A stretch of DNA of 60,862 nt from Acidobacteriaceae bacterium (GTDB lineage: Bacteria; Acidobacteriota; Terriglobia; Terriglobales; Acidobacteriaceae): positions 1 to 60,862 of the forward strand of contig JABFXN010000134.1 in assembly GCA_013361705.1 (NCBI GenBank). The letters are read 5' to 3'. Below the pieces are notes generated by a model. It did not search any database, was not told the origin of the DNA, and was given only the letters and a program-made list of their open reading frames with translations. Below, piece by piece: positions 1-8,222 of this stretch. Made by a program: the position numbers and the translations under genes. Numbering within the stretch: the stretch's first letter is position 1; every line of letters begins with the position of its first letter.

Positions 1-198
1 CATGAAGTAGGGGCGCAGCATGCCGGGGAGCAGTAGCTACTGGCGGCTGCGCTCCATCTCCTGCTGCATGGCGATAAGCATGGGATCCGTCTGTTGTTGC
101 GTGACAGCAGCGACGGGAAGTTGTTGCGCTACGGCAGCGACAGGAACGAGTGCAATGCCGAGGACGGTGAGAGAGGAGAAGATACGGCGTGTCTTCAT
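1..198 (-). pseudogene. TldD/PmbA-like protein, 5' part, interrupted by in-frame TAG
   Basis: Reading leftwards from the ATG at 198, there is a signal peptide (MKTRRIFSSLTVLGIALV and an Ala-rich stretch ending AVAQQ), then DPMLIAMQQEMERSRQ, then an amber TAG at 39-37. The same frame stays open to the window edge as LLLPGMLRPYFM. The N-terminus of the neighbouring TldD-like protein (TMHTELNRAM, then PYFISYE) has the same pattern of helix followed by PYF. The stop therefore lies inside a conserved N-terminal domain, where CAG to TAG would be a one-base change. The ATG immediately follows the TAA of the upstream gene with no gap, as in an operon of paired TldD-like genes. Whether the gene is dead, read through, or restarted internally (ATG at 21) cannot be decided because the rest lies outside the window. 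Confidence 0.6.
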
Positions 199-1908
199 TT
201 AGTTAGCCTCCTCATCCATGCCTGGTGGTGGAAGAATGGGCGGCCGGGTGGTTCCCTGAGCCTGCCGTTGCGTTTCAATTTCGCTGACCAGCATGGCCGG
301 AGCGACGGCAGAGACGGGAACCGAGCCAGACTCAGCGCCGCACTCACCATTGAAGATCTCCTGGCGATCGCCGGTAGCGAGGATACGGTTCAGCGCTGCC
401 TGTGGTGTGCCGACGATAGAGACGCCGCGGACCAGCTCGTCCGGGCGGCCGTCGACATAGACGCGATAGACCACAAGCGGAATGACCTGGAAGGCCTGCG
501 GCGAGCGGCGTGTGGTGACAGCAAAGCCGGAGGAGATGTCCTCAAAAAACAGGCCGTAGGGCTTGCCCTGTTTCTTTGCTTCCTCAATCAGCATCTTGCG
601 CAGCTCAGCGTCGTTGACTGACCTGGTTGAGCTGACGATGAGGTTGCCCTGACGTCCGGCGGGCATGCGGCCCGTCTGTGCGCGGCCGTGACCATTAGAG
701 GTGGATACGGAAGCGATCGGCAGCCGCGACATCAGGAAGGTCTTCAGGACGCCGTCCTGGATAAGTTCAACGCGCTGAGCGGGCTGGCCCTCGTCGTCGT
801 AGCTATAGTGTCCGTTCAGCGGAGTGCCATGAAGCGCCGCAATCGTGGGGTCGTCGACGACGGAGAGGAAGTCGGGAAGGATTGGTTTGCCAAGCGATTT
901 AGTGAAAGTCTGTCCTTCCTCATCGCCGCGCTGCCGCTGGCCTTCGAGCCGGTGACCGAGCACCTCATGGAAGAAGACGGCAGAGGCGCGGCCGGAGAGG
1001 ATCGCCGGTCCGTTGAAGGGCTGAGTCACCGGAGCGGTGCGCAGAGCTTCGAGGTTCTTCGCCAGCGCGGTTAGCTTTTCAAGCACAGCCTTCTGGTCCG
1101 GCAGGTGATCCAGGCTATCGGCCTCGAAGGTCTCGACACGGAAGAGGTCCATGCCGTCGTCGGCGCGGGCACGAGCAACCACGACCAGGCGTGCCGTCGT
1201 GTAGGGATTGGCGATGCGTGTGCCTTCGCTTGAGGTGAAGTAATCGGTCTCGTTGGAGGCAGTCAGGGCGACGTAGTTGAAGAAGATGTTCTTATAGGGT
1301 TTGAAGCTGGCTGAGATCTCGCGGAGCCGCGTCTTCCATGCCTCCACGTCGGTGGCGAGCGGAGCCACCGCCTTTGTCTCGGAATCGGTTGATTTCTCCA
1401 CGGAGAAGTCCGGGGAAGCGTCTTCTTCCTTCGCGCGAACCTGTGTCTCTGTCTTCACCTTCAGGTAGCCGTCCAGGGCTTTGCCGTAGCCGCGATTGGT
1501 GGCAAACCACAGGGAGCGGGCGATGGCCTCTTTGTCGTCAGTCAAAGGAAGGTTGATCGTGGTGAGCGCCGAGGTGCGATGGTCGCCGTGCGTGTTGTCG
1601 AGAGCGGGCGAACCGATGCGGACCTGTACATCAGCGACACGGCGGTGACCCTGCGATGTGGTGACGATGGCGCCGTACTGTGCGACGAGATTTAGCGAAG
1701 AGGCATCCGCTACCTCATAGGAGATGAAGTAGGGATGGGGCTGCTGCTCGCCCTTTCCGAGCGAATCCATGGCGCGGTTGAGCTCGGTGTGCATGGTGTC
1801 GAGCAACGCAGACGGCTGCGGCGTAGAGGGGGCGCCGGAGGCAGAGACGACAGCAGGCGCAACCGCGGATGCGATTGCCAGAAGCGTGCAGATTGACTTC
1901 AAGGACAT
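199..1908 (-). CDS. TldD/PmbA-family metallopeptidase, exported
   Basis: This 569-residue protein belongs to the TldD/PmbA (peptidase U62) family. Known TldD/TldE act as a cytosolic heterodimer that trims peptides. Here a signal peptide (MSLKSICTLLAIASAVAP onwards) points to export, as is common in acidobacterial members. The zinc motif HEVLGH sits at about residues 314-319 and is followed by EG, as in catalytic TldD subunits, so this is probably the active partner. The start at 1908 is chosen because it opens the signal peptide; upstream codons of the same frame have no signal-like character. The stop directly abuts the start of the next, interrupted paralogue, which suggests that the two once formed a two-subunit enzyme. 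Confidence 0.85.
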   Translation of the reverse strand: MSLKSICTLLAIASAVAPAVVSASGAPSTPQPSALLDTMHTELNRAMDSLGKGEQQPHPYFISYEVADASSLNLVAQYGAIVTTSQGHRRVADVQVRIGSPALDNTHGDHRTSALTTINLPLTDDKEAIARSLWFATNRGYGKALDGYLKVKTETQVRAKEEDASPDFSVEKSTDSETKAVAPLATDVEAWKTRLREISASFKPYKNIFFNYVALTASNETDYFTSSEGTRIANPYTTARLVVVARARADDGMDLFRVETFEADSLDHLPDQKAVLEKLTALAKNLEALRTAPVTQPFNGPAILSGRASAVFFHEVLGHRLEGQRQRGDEEGQTFTKSLGKPILPDFLSVVDDPTIAALHGTPLNGHYSYDDEGQPAQRVELIQDGVLKTFLMSRLPIASVSTSNGHGRAQTGRMPAGRQGNLIVSSTRSVNDAELRKMLIEEAKKQGKPYGLFFEDISSGFAVTTRRSPQAFQVIPLVVYRVYVDGRPDELVRGVSIVGTPQAALNRILATGDRQEIFNGECGAESGSVPVSAVAPAMLVSEIETQRQAQGTTRPPILPPPGMDEEAN

Positions 1909-2017
1909 AAGAGGCCGTGTGAGATGCGAGTGTATCGGAATTTGGGCGGCTCCGCTTGCGCCTGAAACGCGGCGATGCAACAATCGCAGCACTTTGACGG
2001 AGACGCGCCAACGCCTG

Positions 2018-3349
2018 ATGACTTTTCGACGCCTGAGCTGGCTCTTTGTTGTCTTGTTTGCAACCGTTTTTCCCTGCGCCCGGGCGGAGACGCCGGCGGT
2101 CGTGGCCGCAGAACGGGCGGCGCGCTCCGGTCCGATGCTCTACAGCTTACCGCCACAGAAGATGCAGCAGGCTGTGGCGCTCCATCGCCAGCGGACGATG
2201 CTCTCCTGGCTTTCGCCCATAGCCGATATCGCGATCCTTCTGATGCTGCTGAGCGCGGGCTACTTTCGGCGGTTGCGCACGTGGATTGAACGACATGCCT
2301 TGCGGCGTTGGGTGCAGGGCATGCTCTTTCTCGGCGCCATGCTGGTGACAGTATCGGTACTGAAGCTACCGCTGTCGATGTATGGGCATCGATTGGCCGT
2401 GCGCTATGGACTTTCTGTGCAGCATTGGGGAAGCTGGTTTGCGGACTGGGGCAAAGGGCTTGCGCTGCGGACCGGCCTCGTTGTCCTTATCGGTCTCGGT
2501 GTCTATGCGCTGATCCGCCGGTTTCCACGTACCTGGTGGTGGTGGCTATGGGCAGCGATGCTGCCATGCATCGTGTTCATGGTTTTTATCGCGCCGGTCT
2601 TTATCGATCCGCTCTTCGACAAGTTCGAGCCGCTTGAGCGGTCGAACCCAGCCCTGGTGGCGCAGCTCGAGAAAGTCGTTGAGCGTAGTGGGGTTGCGAT
2701 TCCTGGGGAGCGTATGTTCCTGATGAAGGCCAGCGAGAAGGTGACGGGGCTGAATGCGTATGTCACCGGCGTCGGCGCATCGAAACGCGTGGTGGTGTGG
2801 GATACGACGATTGCCCGCGCAACCCCGGATGAGATCGCGTTTGTCTTCGGCCATGAAGCCGGGCACTACGTGATGCAGCATCTCTGGTTGGGCATGGGGG
2901 CTACCGCATTGCTGATTCTGGTGCTGCTGCCGATAGGCGTGTGGGCCGAACGCGCGGTAATTCGGTGCTTTGGAGCCCTATGGGGAATCTCTGCTGAGAC
3001 CGATTGGGCTTCAGCGCCGGTGCTGCTGCTGGTGAGCGTGGTGTTGATGCTACTGTCCGATCCGATCGGGAACACAATCAGCCGCACGCTGGAACACAAT
3101 GCCGACATCTATGGGCAGGAAGTCATTCACGGCATCGTCGCCGATCCGCAACGGGCAGCGCTGCACGGCTTCCAGGTGCTGGGCGAAGCATCTCTCGATG
3201 ATCCAAGGCCGCATCCGTTTGAGGAGTTCTGGTCAGACGGACATCCGCCGATCTGGTTCCGGACGAACTTCGCCGGGGCGTATGACCCTTGGAAGGAGGG
3301 GATGGAGCCCAAATATTTTCCAAAAGGAGAAGGCGGTGGGGCTCGTTAA
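2018..3349 (+). CDS. M48 (Ste24/CAAX-type) membrane zinc protease
   Basis: This 443-residue protein has an N-terminal signal or anchor segment, several hydrophobic helices (about residues 65-90, 100-125, 150-200) and the zinc motif HEAGH at residues 279-283. A third ligand lies in the LEHNADIYGQEV stretch. The preceding NAYVTGVG stretch is typical of Ste24/HtpX-like M48 enzymes, which cleave peptides at the membrane face. It is divergent from the TldD-like gene with about 109 bp between starts, so the two protease genes may share a regulatory region. The start at 2018 precedes a clear signal-like segment. The TAA stop lies in the left inverted repeat of a family A element. The substrate is unknown. 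Confidence 0.85.
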   Translation: MTFRRLSWLFVVLFATVFPCARAETPAVVAAERAARSGPMLYSLPPQKMQQAVALHRQRTMLSWLSPIADIAILLMLLSAGYFRRLRTWIERHALRRWVQGMLFLGAMLVTVSVLKLPLSMYGHRLAVRYGLSVQHWGSWFADWGKGLALRTGLVVLIGLGVYALIRRFPRTWWWWLWAAMLPCIVFMVFIAPVFIDPLFDKFEPLERSNPALVAQLEKVVERSGVAIPGERMFLMKASEKVTGLNAYVTGVGASKRVVVWDTTIARATPDEIAFVFGHEAGHYVMQHLWLGMGATALLILVLLPIGVWAERAVIRCFGALWGISAETDWASAPVLLLVSVVLMLLSDPIGNTISRTLEHNADIYGQEVIHGIVADPQRAALHGFQVLGEASLDDPRPHPFEEFWSDGHPPIWFRTNFAGAYDPWKEGMEPKYFPKGEGGGAR

Positions 3350-3521
3350 AAGTTGAAAGTTGAAGCGTTAATGCATGGGCAGCCTGAAGTCTGGGTACCC
3401 ATCCATCGCACCAGCGATGGGTGGGACGTTCGAGCGAAGCTCGAATCGTTATTCGGGTTAGACGTCATTGCCGATCCCACCCATGTCTTAACGCTTTAAC
3501 TTTCAACTTTTAACTTTTAAC
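3345..3521. repeat. Family A inverted-repeat element, copy 1
   Basis: The left end (3345-3379, GTTAAAAGTTGAAAGTT then GCGTTAATGCATGGG) is the reverse complement of the right end (3478-3521) with few mismatches, giving arms of about 35-40 bp around a 100-bp core. The core contains a second hairpin motif (TTCGAGCGAAGCTCGAA) and GGGTGGGAC, resembling family B elements. Both flanking convergent genes take their TAA stop codons from this element. It has no coding capacity, so it resembles a MITE or another non-autonomous element; no target duplication was established. Confidence 0.6.
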
Positions 3522-4005
3522 TCTCTTGCCGCGTCAGCTTTGTAACCAGATCTGAGTGCTGCGGGAACTGCCGCAACAGCGCCTCGCGGTTGCCCATTTC
3601 GAAGTCGGCGAAGTCGAAGCCGGGGGCGACGGTGCAGCCGACCAGGGCGTAGGTGCCGGGCCATTTCAGACGAGCGCCGAACCACGCGCCTGCAGGGACC
3701 CAGCCTTGCAGGGTTTCGCCTGCCGGAAGGCTTTGGCCAAGCAGAAGGTCCTCGTGGCGGCCGTCAGGATGAATCACGCTCACAATCAGCGTGTCACCGG
3801 CATAGAAGTGCCACACCTCGTCAGACTGGATGCGGTGCAGGGCAGAGAATTCGTTGCCGCTGAGCAGAAAGTAGATGGCGGTGGAAGCAGCCCTCTCGCC
3901 GCGAGCGGTATGTACCTTCTTCGCGGCGAGATAAGTTTGGCGGTACCATCCGCCTTCGGGATGACGTTCGAGCCCGAGATGTACGATGAGCTCTTCTGAG
4001 GTCAC
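3517..4005 (-). CDS. DUF985 cupin-fold protein
   Basis: This 162-residue protein has the signature of the cupin_5/DUF985 family: HPEGGWYRQTY near the N-terminus, AIYFLLSGNEFSALHRI, DEVWHFYAGD in the middle, and APGFDFADFEMG near the end. The biochemical role of the family is not settled; a sugar- or ligand-binding beta-barrel is expected. The GTG start at 4005 overlaps the TGA stop of the sulfurtransferase by 4 nt (GTGA), so the two are almost certainly translated together. The C-terminal residues and stop run into the inverted repeat of a family A element. Confidence 0.8.
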   Translation of the reverse strand: MTSEELIVHLGLERHPEGGWYRQTYLAAKKVHTARGERAASTAIYFLLSGNEFSALHRIQSDEVWHFYAGDTLIVSVIHPDGRHEDLLLGQSLPAGETLQGWVPAGAWFGARLKWPGTYALVGCTVAPGFDFADFEMGNREALLRQFPQHSDLVTKLTRQES

Positions 4006-4838
4006 TGTGCCTTCTCGATCTGTGCCTCCGGGTGCTGGGCGTATTCGCACCAGGAGCCGTCGTAGAGACTGACGTGTTTTGCGCCAATCATCTCCAGGCC
4101 AAAGGCGAGTACCGCAGCCGTCACGCCGGAGCCGCAACTGGTGATGATGGGCTTTTTCTTGTCCACACCCTTCGCCGCAAACAACGCCTTCAGGTCGTGC
4201 ACCGGCTTGAAGCGGCCGTTCTCGGTGAGCTCCAGAAAAGGAATATTGATGGAGCCCGGCATATGGCCGGAGGGGATGGGGCGTGGTTCGGGAGCAGTGC
4301 CGTCGAAGCGGCCCTTTGCGCGTGCGTCCAGGATGGTCTCTCCCGCGGCAATGGCCTGTTGGAGCTCGTCGAAGCTGATGACTGCTTCGGCATCGAAGCG
4401 CGGCGTGAATCTCGCCGGCTTGCAGGTCACGAAGCCGGAGTGTGTGGCATAGCCCGCTTCTTCCCAGGCTTTAAGGCCGCCATCGAGAATGACGACATCT
4501 TCCGCACCGAAAGTCTTCAGCATCCACCAGGCACGCGGAGCAGAGAAGACGCCCTCCTGTTCATAGAGAACGACAGTCATATCAGATCCCACGCCAAGGA
4601 AAGAGACTGCCTTCGCAAACTCACGCTCGTTAGGCAGCATGTGCGGCAGCGGCGTAGTGTGATCGGAGATCTCGTCGATGTCGAAGAAAGCCGCGCCAGG
4701 GATATGCTTCGCCAGGTAGCGGGCGCGAGTGTCTACAGGTGGAGTAACGCCGACGGGCGGAAGGGTAGCATCCAGCACAATAGTGCCGGGGTCTTTCAGG
4801 CGCGAGTTCAACTGCTGCGGCGTAATCAGAAGGTTCAT
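4002..4838 (-). CDS. sseA: 3-mercaptopyruvate/thiosulfate sulfurtransferase
   Basis: This 278-residue protein has two rhodanese domains: an N-terminal inactive copy and a C-terminal catalytic one. The active-site loop is CGSGVTA with the persulfide cysteine at about residue 235, which matches mercaptopyruvate sulfurtransferases (CG[ST]GVTA) better than thiosulfate rhodaneses. It transfers sulfur from 3-mercaptopyruvate to a thiol acceptor or cyanide. The start MNLLITPQQL at 4838 is chosen because a GGA lies about 8 nt upstream; ATG at 4850 (MEFAM) is an alternative. It is coupled by a 4-nt overlap to the cupin gene. Confidence 0.85.
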   Translation of the reverse strand: MNLLITPQQLNSRLKDPGTIVLDATLPPVGVTPPVDTRARYLAKHIPGAAFFDIDEISDHTTPLPHMLPNEREFAKAVSFLGVGSDMTVVLYEQEGVFSAPRAWWMLKTFGAEDVVILDGGLKAWEEAGYATHSGFVTCKPARFTPRFDAEAVISFDELQQAIAAGETILDARAKGRFDGTAPEPRPIPSGHMPGSINIPFLELTENGRFKPVHDLKALFAAKGVDKKKPIITSCGSGVTAAVLAFGLEMIGAKHVSLYDGSWCEYAQHPEAQIEKAQ

Positions 4839-4919
4839 AGCGAATTCCATCTTAGATGCTTGTAGGGTGCCGGGGGACTCGGGGGCTGCTGCTGTCTGAT
4901 TTGGCGTTGGTAGAAGGTC

Positions 4920-5053
4920 GTTAAAAGTTAAAAGTTGCAAGTTAAAGCGTTAAGGCATGGGCGGCATAAGTACGGCTGCCCACATGCGGTGAGAGTACAG
5001 AGCTTCGGACACCCAAACCTTAACGCTTTAACTTTTAACTTCCAACTTTTAAC
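4920..5053. repeat. Family A inverted-repeat element, copy 2
   Basis: The left arm (4920-4961, GTTAAAAGTTAAAAGTTGC then AAGTTAAAGCGTTAAGG) pairs with the right arm (about 5011-5053) over some 40 bp. The arms match copy 1 closely, but the 50-bp core is different. It sits between the sulfurtransferase promoter side and the 3' end of the GH57 gene. Together with copy 1 it brackets the sulfurtransferase-cupin pair. Confidence 0.6.
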
Positions 5054-5081
5054 GCAGCATCGGCGCGTAGCCCGATGCTGC
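5054..5081 (-). terminator. Hairpin at the 3' end of the GH57 gene
   Basis: GCAGCATCGG (5054-5063) pairs perfectly with CCGATGCTGC (5072-5081) across an 8-nt loop, directly at the stop codon of the GH57 gene. No strong U-tract follows on the minus strand, so intrinsic termination is likely but not certain. Confidence 0.5.
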
Positions 5082-7648
5082 TAGGGTTTCCCGACTCCCT
5101 CTTCCACAACCAGCTCATCGACGCCGATGCCAAGTGCCATGCCGAGCCGGCGATAGCCATCCTGCCATGCTCCGTTCAGGCGTGGATCGTTGCGCACCTG
5201 GTCAAGGAGATAGTTCCAGACATTCTGGCTGTCCCAGAAGCGCACCTCGAAGGGTAGTTGGCCGAAGCACTCGGCCATGGTGGTTGCAAGTTGCAGAATC
5301 TCCACCGAGGGTGACTCAGACGAGAGCGTGTCCCGCAACTGTTGCATCACGGCGTGCATGCGTTTGCCGGCGGAGTAGCCAATGATCTGGCCGTCGAGTT
5401 GAATCTCATCCGTCAGGGCCTGTTGCAGCAGGCTGGAGAGTGCCGGGGCATCGAAGGGATCGGCCTCAACAGCATTGCGGATCCCTGCGTTGAGCGCAAA
5501 GTTGGCAGTGAGGGCCAGAGCAGGTGGCGTGGGCATGTTGCTCTGGCGGATGAAGTGCAGCAGAGATGCGTGGTCCTGATAAATGCGGCGCAGGCTCTCT
5601 TCCACCTCGGAGAGCGTGCTGGTCAGGATGGTTTGCAGAATGCGGTGCTGCTCGTCGGAGAAGAGGGAGCGCAAGGAGTAGCTGGTCTGCGAGCGGTCGT
5701 GATGGAAGAAACCATCGATGCTGCGGATGATGTCGGGAAGATTGGCCTGCGCCATAGCTCCGGAGACAGCCGTAGCAAAGTTCTTGTAGGCTTCTTCTTC
5801 ATTTGGAGAGTAGGAACGCACTGCCGCGGAGAGATTCTGGTCACCTCCAAGATGCAGTACGGCGAAAGCAACCATCTCGCACTCGCCGGTAATTCGTGAG
5901 CGGACCGTGGCGGTGCCAAGCGCCACACGTCCACGGCCGGAGGAGAAGACTTTGTATTCGTGCCGGCGGATGTCGTAGCAGAAGATGTAGCCATCTTCCG
6001 GGTAGGTACGGAAGATGGAGGAGATGGCGTAGTGCGCACCCACCTGCTCCAGACCGACGCGCATGCCCAACACCCAGCGGCGATAGACCTGCGCGCCGTC
6101 GCCCATTTCGGCGATATTGGATTTTGCATTCTTGAGAATCTCAAGGAACCTTCCTTCGAGCTCTTTGCCGTTTTCGCCAAAGAGCTGATGGGCGAGCTGC
6201 AGCACGCGACCGGCGTAGGCAATGATCTGCACGGTCTCAATGCCGGAGATCTCATCGAAGAACCAGCCACAGGAGGTGTACATCAGTTGTGTATGCCGCT
6301 GCAGCTCCAACAGCTCGATCAGGCGGATTCGTTCTTCGGCGGTCAGCTCACGTGTGGCATGTTCGGTGAAGAAGGCTTGGACGTTCTCAGGATTGCGATT
6401 GAGAATGACATGGACATACGCATCCCGGGCTGCCCATAGGTCCTTGAGAAAGGGTTTAGCGAACTCCTCCGAAAGCGGATTGACGTTGTCGCGAACGTAG
6501 TCAAGAGCTTCGCGTAGCGGTGCGCGCCACTCCTGATTCCAGCCTGCGCGCCCGGTGTTGCAGCCGCAGTTGGAGCGCCAGCGCTCTACGCCATGCGCGC
6601 AGCTCCAGGAGGTGTTGTCGAAGATCTCGGCCTCCCAGGAAGCTGGGAATTTCTCCAGGAATTCGCCATAGTTGGTCAGCTTCGCCAGGCCCTGCTGCTC
6701 GATGAAGTGAAAGGCGTATGTCAGCGCCATCTCACCATGACGATGATGATGTCCGTAGCTTTCGCCATCGGTGGCGATATGCGCCAGTTGTGGGGGAACT
6801 CCATTGTTGTCGCGCGGAGGGAGAGAATTGATGATGCGGTTGGCGAAATATTCGCCGGAGTTCAGCAGGCCTTCGAAAGCGACAGCACGCGAAACCGGAC
6901 CATCGTAAAAGAACACGGTAATGGAGCGGCCCTCGTCGAGCTTCACGAGATAGGGCTGTGAGGGATCGACTTTGGCGTCATTGGTATCAATCCATCCGGC
7001 GGGAGCTCCTCCATCCCTGGGAAGGGGACGGACGCGAGCGCACTGTGCAGGGGCGAGGATGGTGAACTTGATGCCTTCTTGTGCCAGCAGATCGAGTACG
7101 TGGCGGCTGGCCGCGGTCTCGGCGAGCCACATCCCTTCCGGATCACGGCCGAACCGGAAACGGAAGTCTGCCTTGCCCCACCGGATCTGTGTCAGGCAAT
7201 CGCGATCATTAGCCAACGGCATGATGATGTGGTTGTAGACCTGCGCTATGGCGGAGCCATGACCGCTGAAGCGTTGCGCCGAGATACGGTCTGCATCAAG
7301 GATGGTTCGATAGGTGACTGGTGCAAATTCGGCCAGCCAGCTTAACAGTGTGGGGCCGAAGTTGAAGCTCATGCGCGAATAGTTGTTAGAAATGCGCACG
7401 ATCTGGTTGGCCGAGTTAACGATGCGCGAGGCTCCATTGGTGGAATAACACTCGGCGGTGATGCGCTCATTCCAGTCGTGATACGGATGCGCGGACTCCT
7501 GTACTTCCACGGTCTCAAGCCATGGGTTCTCGCGCGGCGGCTGATAGAAGTGCCCATGCACGCAGACATAACGCTGATGCTGCTCCGGTGAAGGGGAGAC
7601 GGGGACACCGGATTCAGACATGTCCGCGATTTTTTTGGTCTTGGCCAT
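5081..7648 (-). CDS. GH57-type, DUF3536 domain protein
   Basis: This 855-residue protein begins with the N-terminal glycoside hydrolase family 57 signature (VHGHFYQPPRENPWLETVE) and continues with GGASRIVN-like and HHHRHGEMAL segments, followed by a long DUF3536-type C-terminal region. GH57 enzymes act on alpha-glucans such as glycogen or maltodextrins, but the exact activity of DUF3536 members is unknown. No signal peptide is visible, which fits a cytoplasmic role in storage-glucan metabolism. The start at 7648 has GGAGAG just upstream. A perfect 10-bp hairpin marks the end of the gene. Confidence 0.8.
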   Translation of the reverse strand: MAKTKKIADMSESGVPVSPSPEQHQRYVCVHGHFYQPPRENPWLETVEVQESAHPYHDWNERITAECYSTNGASRIVNSANQIVRISNNYSRMSFNFGPTLLSWLAEFAPVTYRTILDADRISAQRFSGHGSAIAQVYNHIIMPLANDRDCLTQIRWGKADFRFRFGRDPEGMWLAETAASRHVLDLLAQEGIKFTILAPAQCARVRPLPRDGGAPAGWIDTNDAKVDPSQPYLVKLDEGRSITVFFYDGPVSRAVAFEGLLNSGEYFANRIINSLPPRDNNGVPPQLAHIATDGESYGHHHRHGEMALTYAFHFIEQQGLAKLTNYGEFLEKFPASWEAEIFDNTSWSCAHGVERWRSNCGCNTGRAGWNQEWRAPLREALDYVRDNVNPLSEEFAKPFLKDLWAARDAYVHVILNRNPENVQAFFTEHATRELTAEERIRLIELLELQRHTQLMYTSCGWFFDEISGIETVQIIAYAGRVLQLAHQLFGENGKELEGRFLEILKNAKSNIAEMGDGAQVYRRWVLGMRVGLEQVGAHYAISSIFRTYPEDGYIFCYDIRRHEYKVFSSGRGRVALGTATVRSRITGECEMVAFAVLHLGGDQNLSAAVRSYSPNEEEAYKNFATAVSGAMAQANLPDIIRSIDGFFHHDRSQTSYSLRSLFSDEQHRILQTILTSTLSEVEESLRRIYQDHASLLHFIRQSNMPTPPALALTANFALNAGIRNAVEADPFDAPALSSLLQQALTDEIQLDGQIIGYSAGKRMHAVMQQLRDTLSSESPSVEILQLATTMAECFGQLPFEVRFWDSQNVWNYLLDQVRNDPRLNGAWQDGYRRLGMALGIGVDELVVEEGVGKP

Positions 7649-7702
7649 TGCTCTCCATGTTTCTGCTGTGCCCGGTCATCCGGGCAGGTGAACGTCCCTT
7701 TT

Positions 7703-8101
7703 TTAGTGTGCCTCAGCATTGGATGCGCCGGGACGGAAGATCGTGTCAGCCCAGGCTGTAAAGGCAATGGCTAGAACATATGCGGCGATATTTTTAACCG
7801 AGAAGAAACGGCCAAGCAGAAGCCGGCCGGCGAGCGTAAGGCGAAAAGCGTCAATATGCGGCTCCGGAAAAAGCCGCGAGAGTTCTACCAGAGCCGCGGC
7901 AATGGCGGAGACGCAGAAAAGCGCGACCGGTTGCAACCGCGGTAACAGTGCCGCAATAAACCAGTAAAGCGCCACAGCCCAAAAGGCAGAGCCGAGATAT
8001 TTTTCCCAGAACCATGAGAGATGCAGTGGAGCAGAACGAGCAGCCAGGCCGACGGGGATGGTGGCCAGCAGTAAAAGAAGGCAGGCGATGGAGCGAGGCA
8101 T
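7703..8101 (-). CDS. DUF2809 family membrane protein
   Basis: This 132-residue integral membrane protein has about four hydrophobic segments. The pattern matches DUF2809 (YjgA-like): an N-terminal helix, KYLGSAFWAVALYWF, VELSRLFPEPHIDAFRLTLAG, then LLGRFFSVKNIAAYVLA. The function is unknown. It lies upstream of the GH57 gene on the same strand with about 54 bp between them, so they may be co-transcribed. The ATG at 8101 precedes a hydrophobic N-terminus. Confidence 0.75.
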   Translation of the reverse strand: MPRSIACLLLLLATIPVGLAARSAPLHLSWFWEKYLGSAFWAVALYWFIAALLPRLQPVALFCVSAIAAALVELSRLFPEPHIDAFRLTLAGRLLLGRFFSVKNIAAYVLAIAFTAWADTIFRPGASNAEAH

Positions 8102-8222
8102 GGTGCACCCACTCTATCTCACGCGGTTCACGGAATTTTGTTTCGCCCATGGGATCGCAGACGGCGGAACTATCCGGCATTCCCTCGCGTATGCAAGCAG
8201 CAACGTCTCAGGTGGAGGAATG

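Noticed and set aside
94-621. Plus-strand reading frames opposite the TldD-like gene
   Set aside because: They lie antisense to a conserved zinc-protease gene, show no family features and no ribosome-binding site.
8058-8222. Longer N-terminus for the membrane protein starting at 8223
   Set aside because: The additional 55 residues are polar and unlike a membrane-protein start, and the good ribosome-binding site is at 8214-8218.
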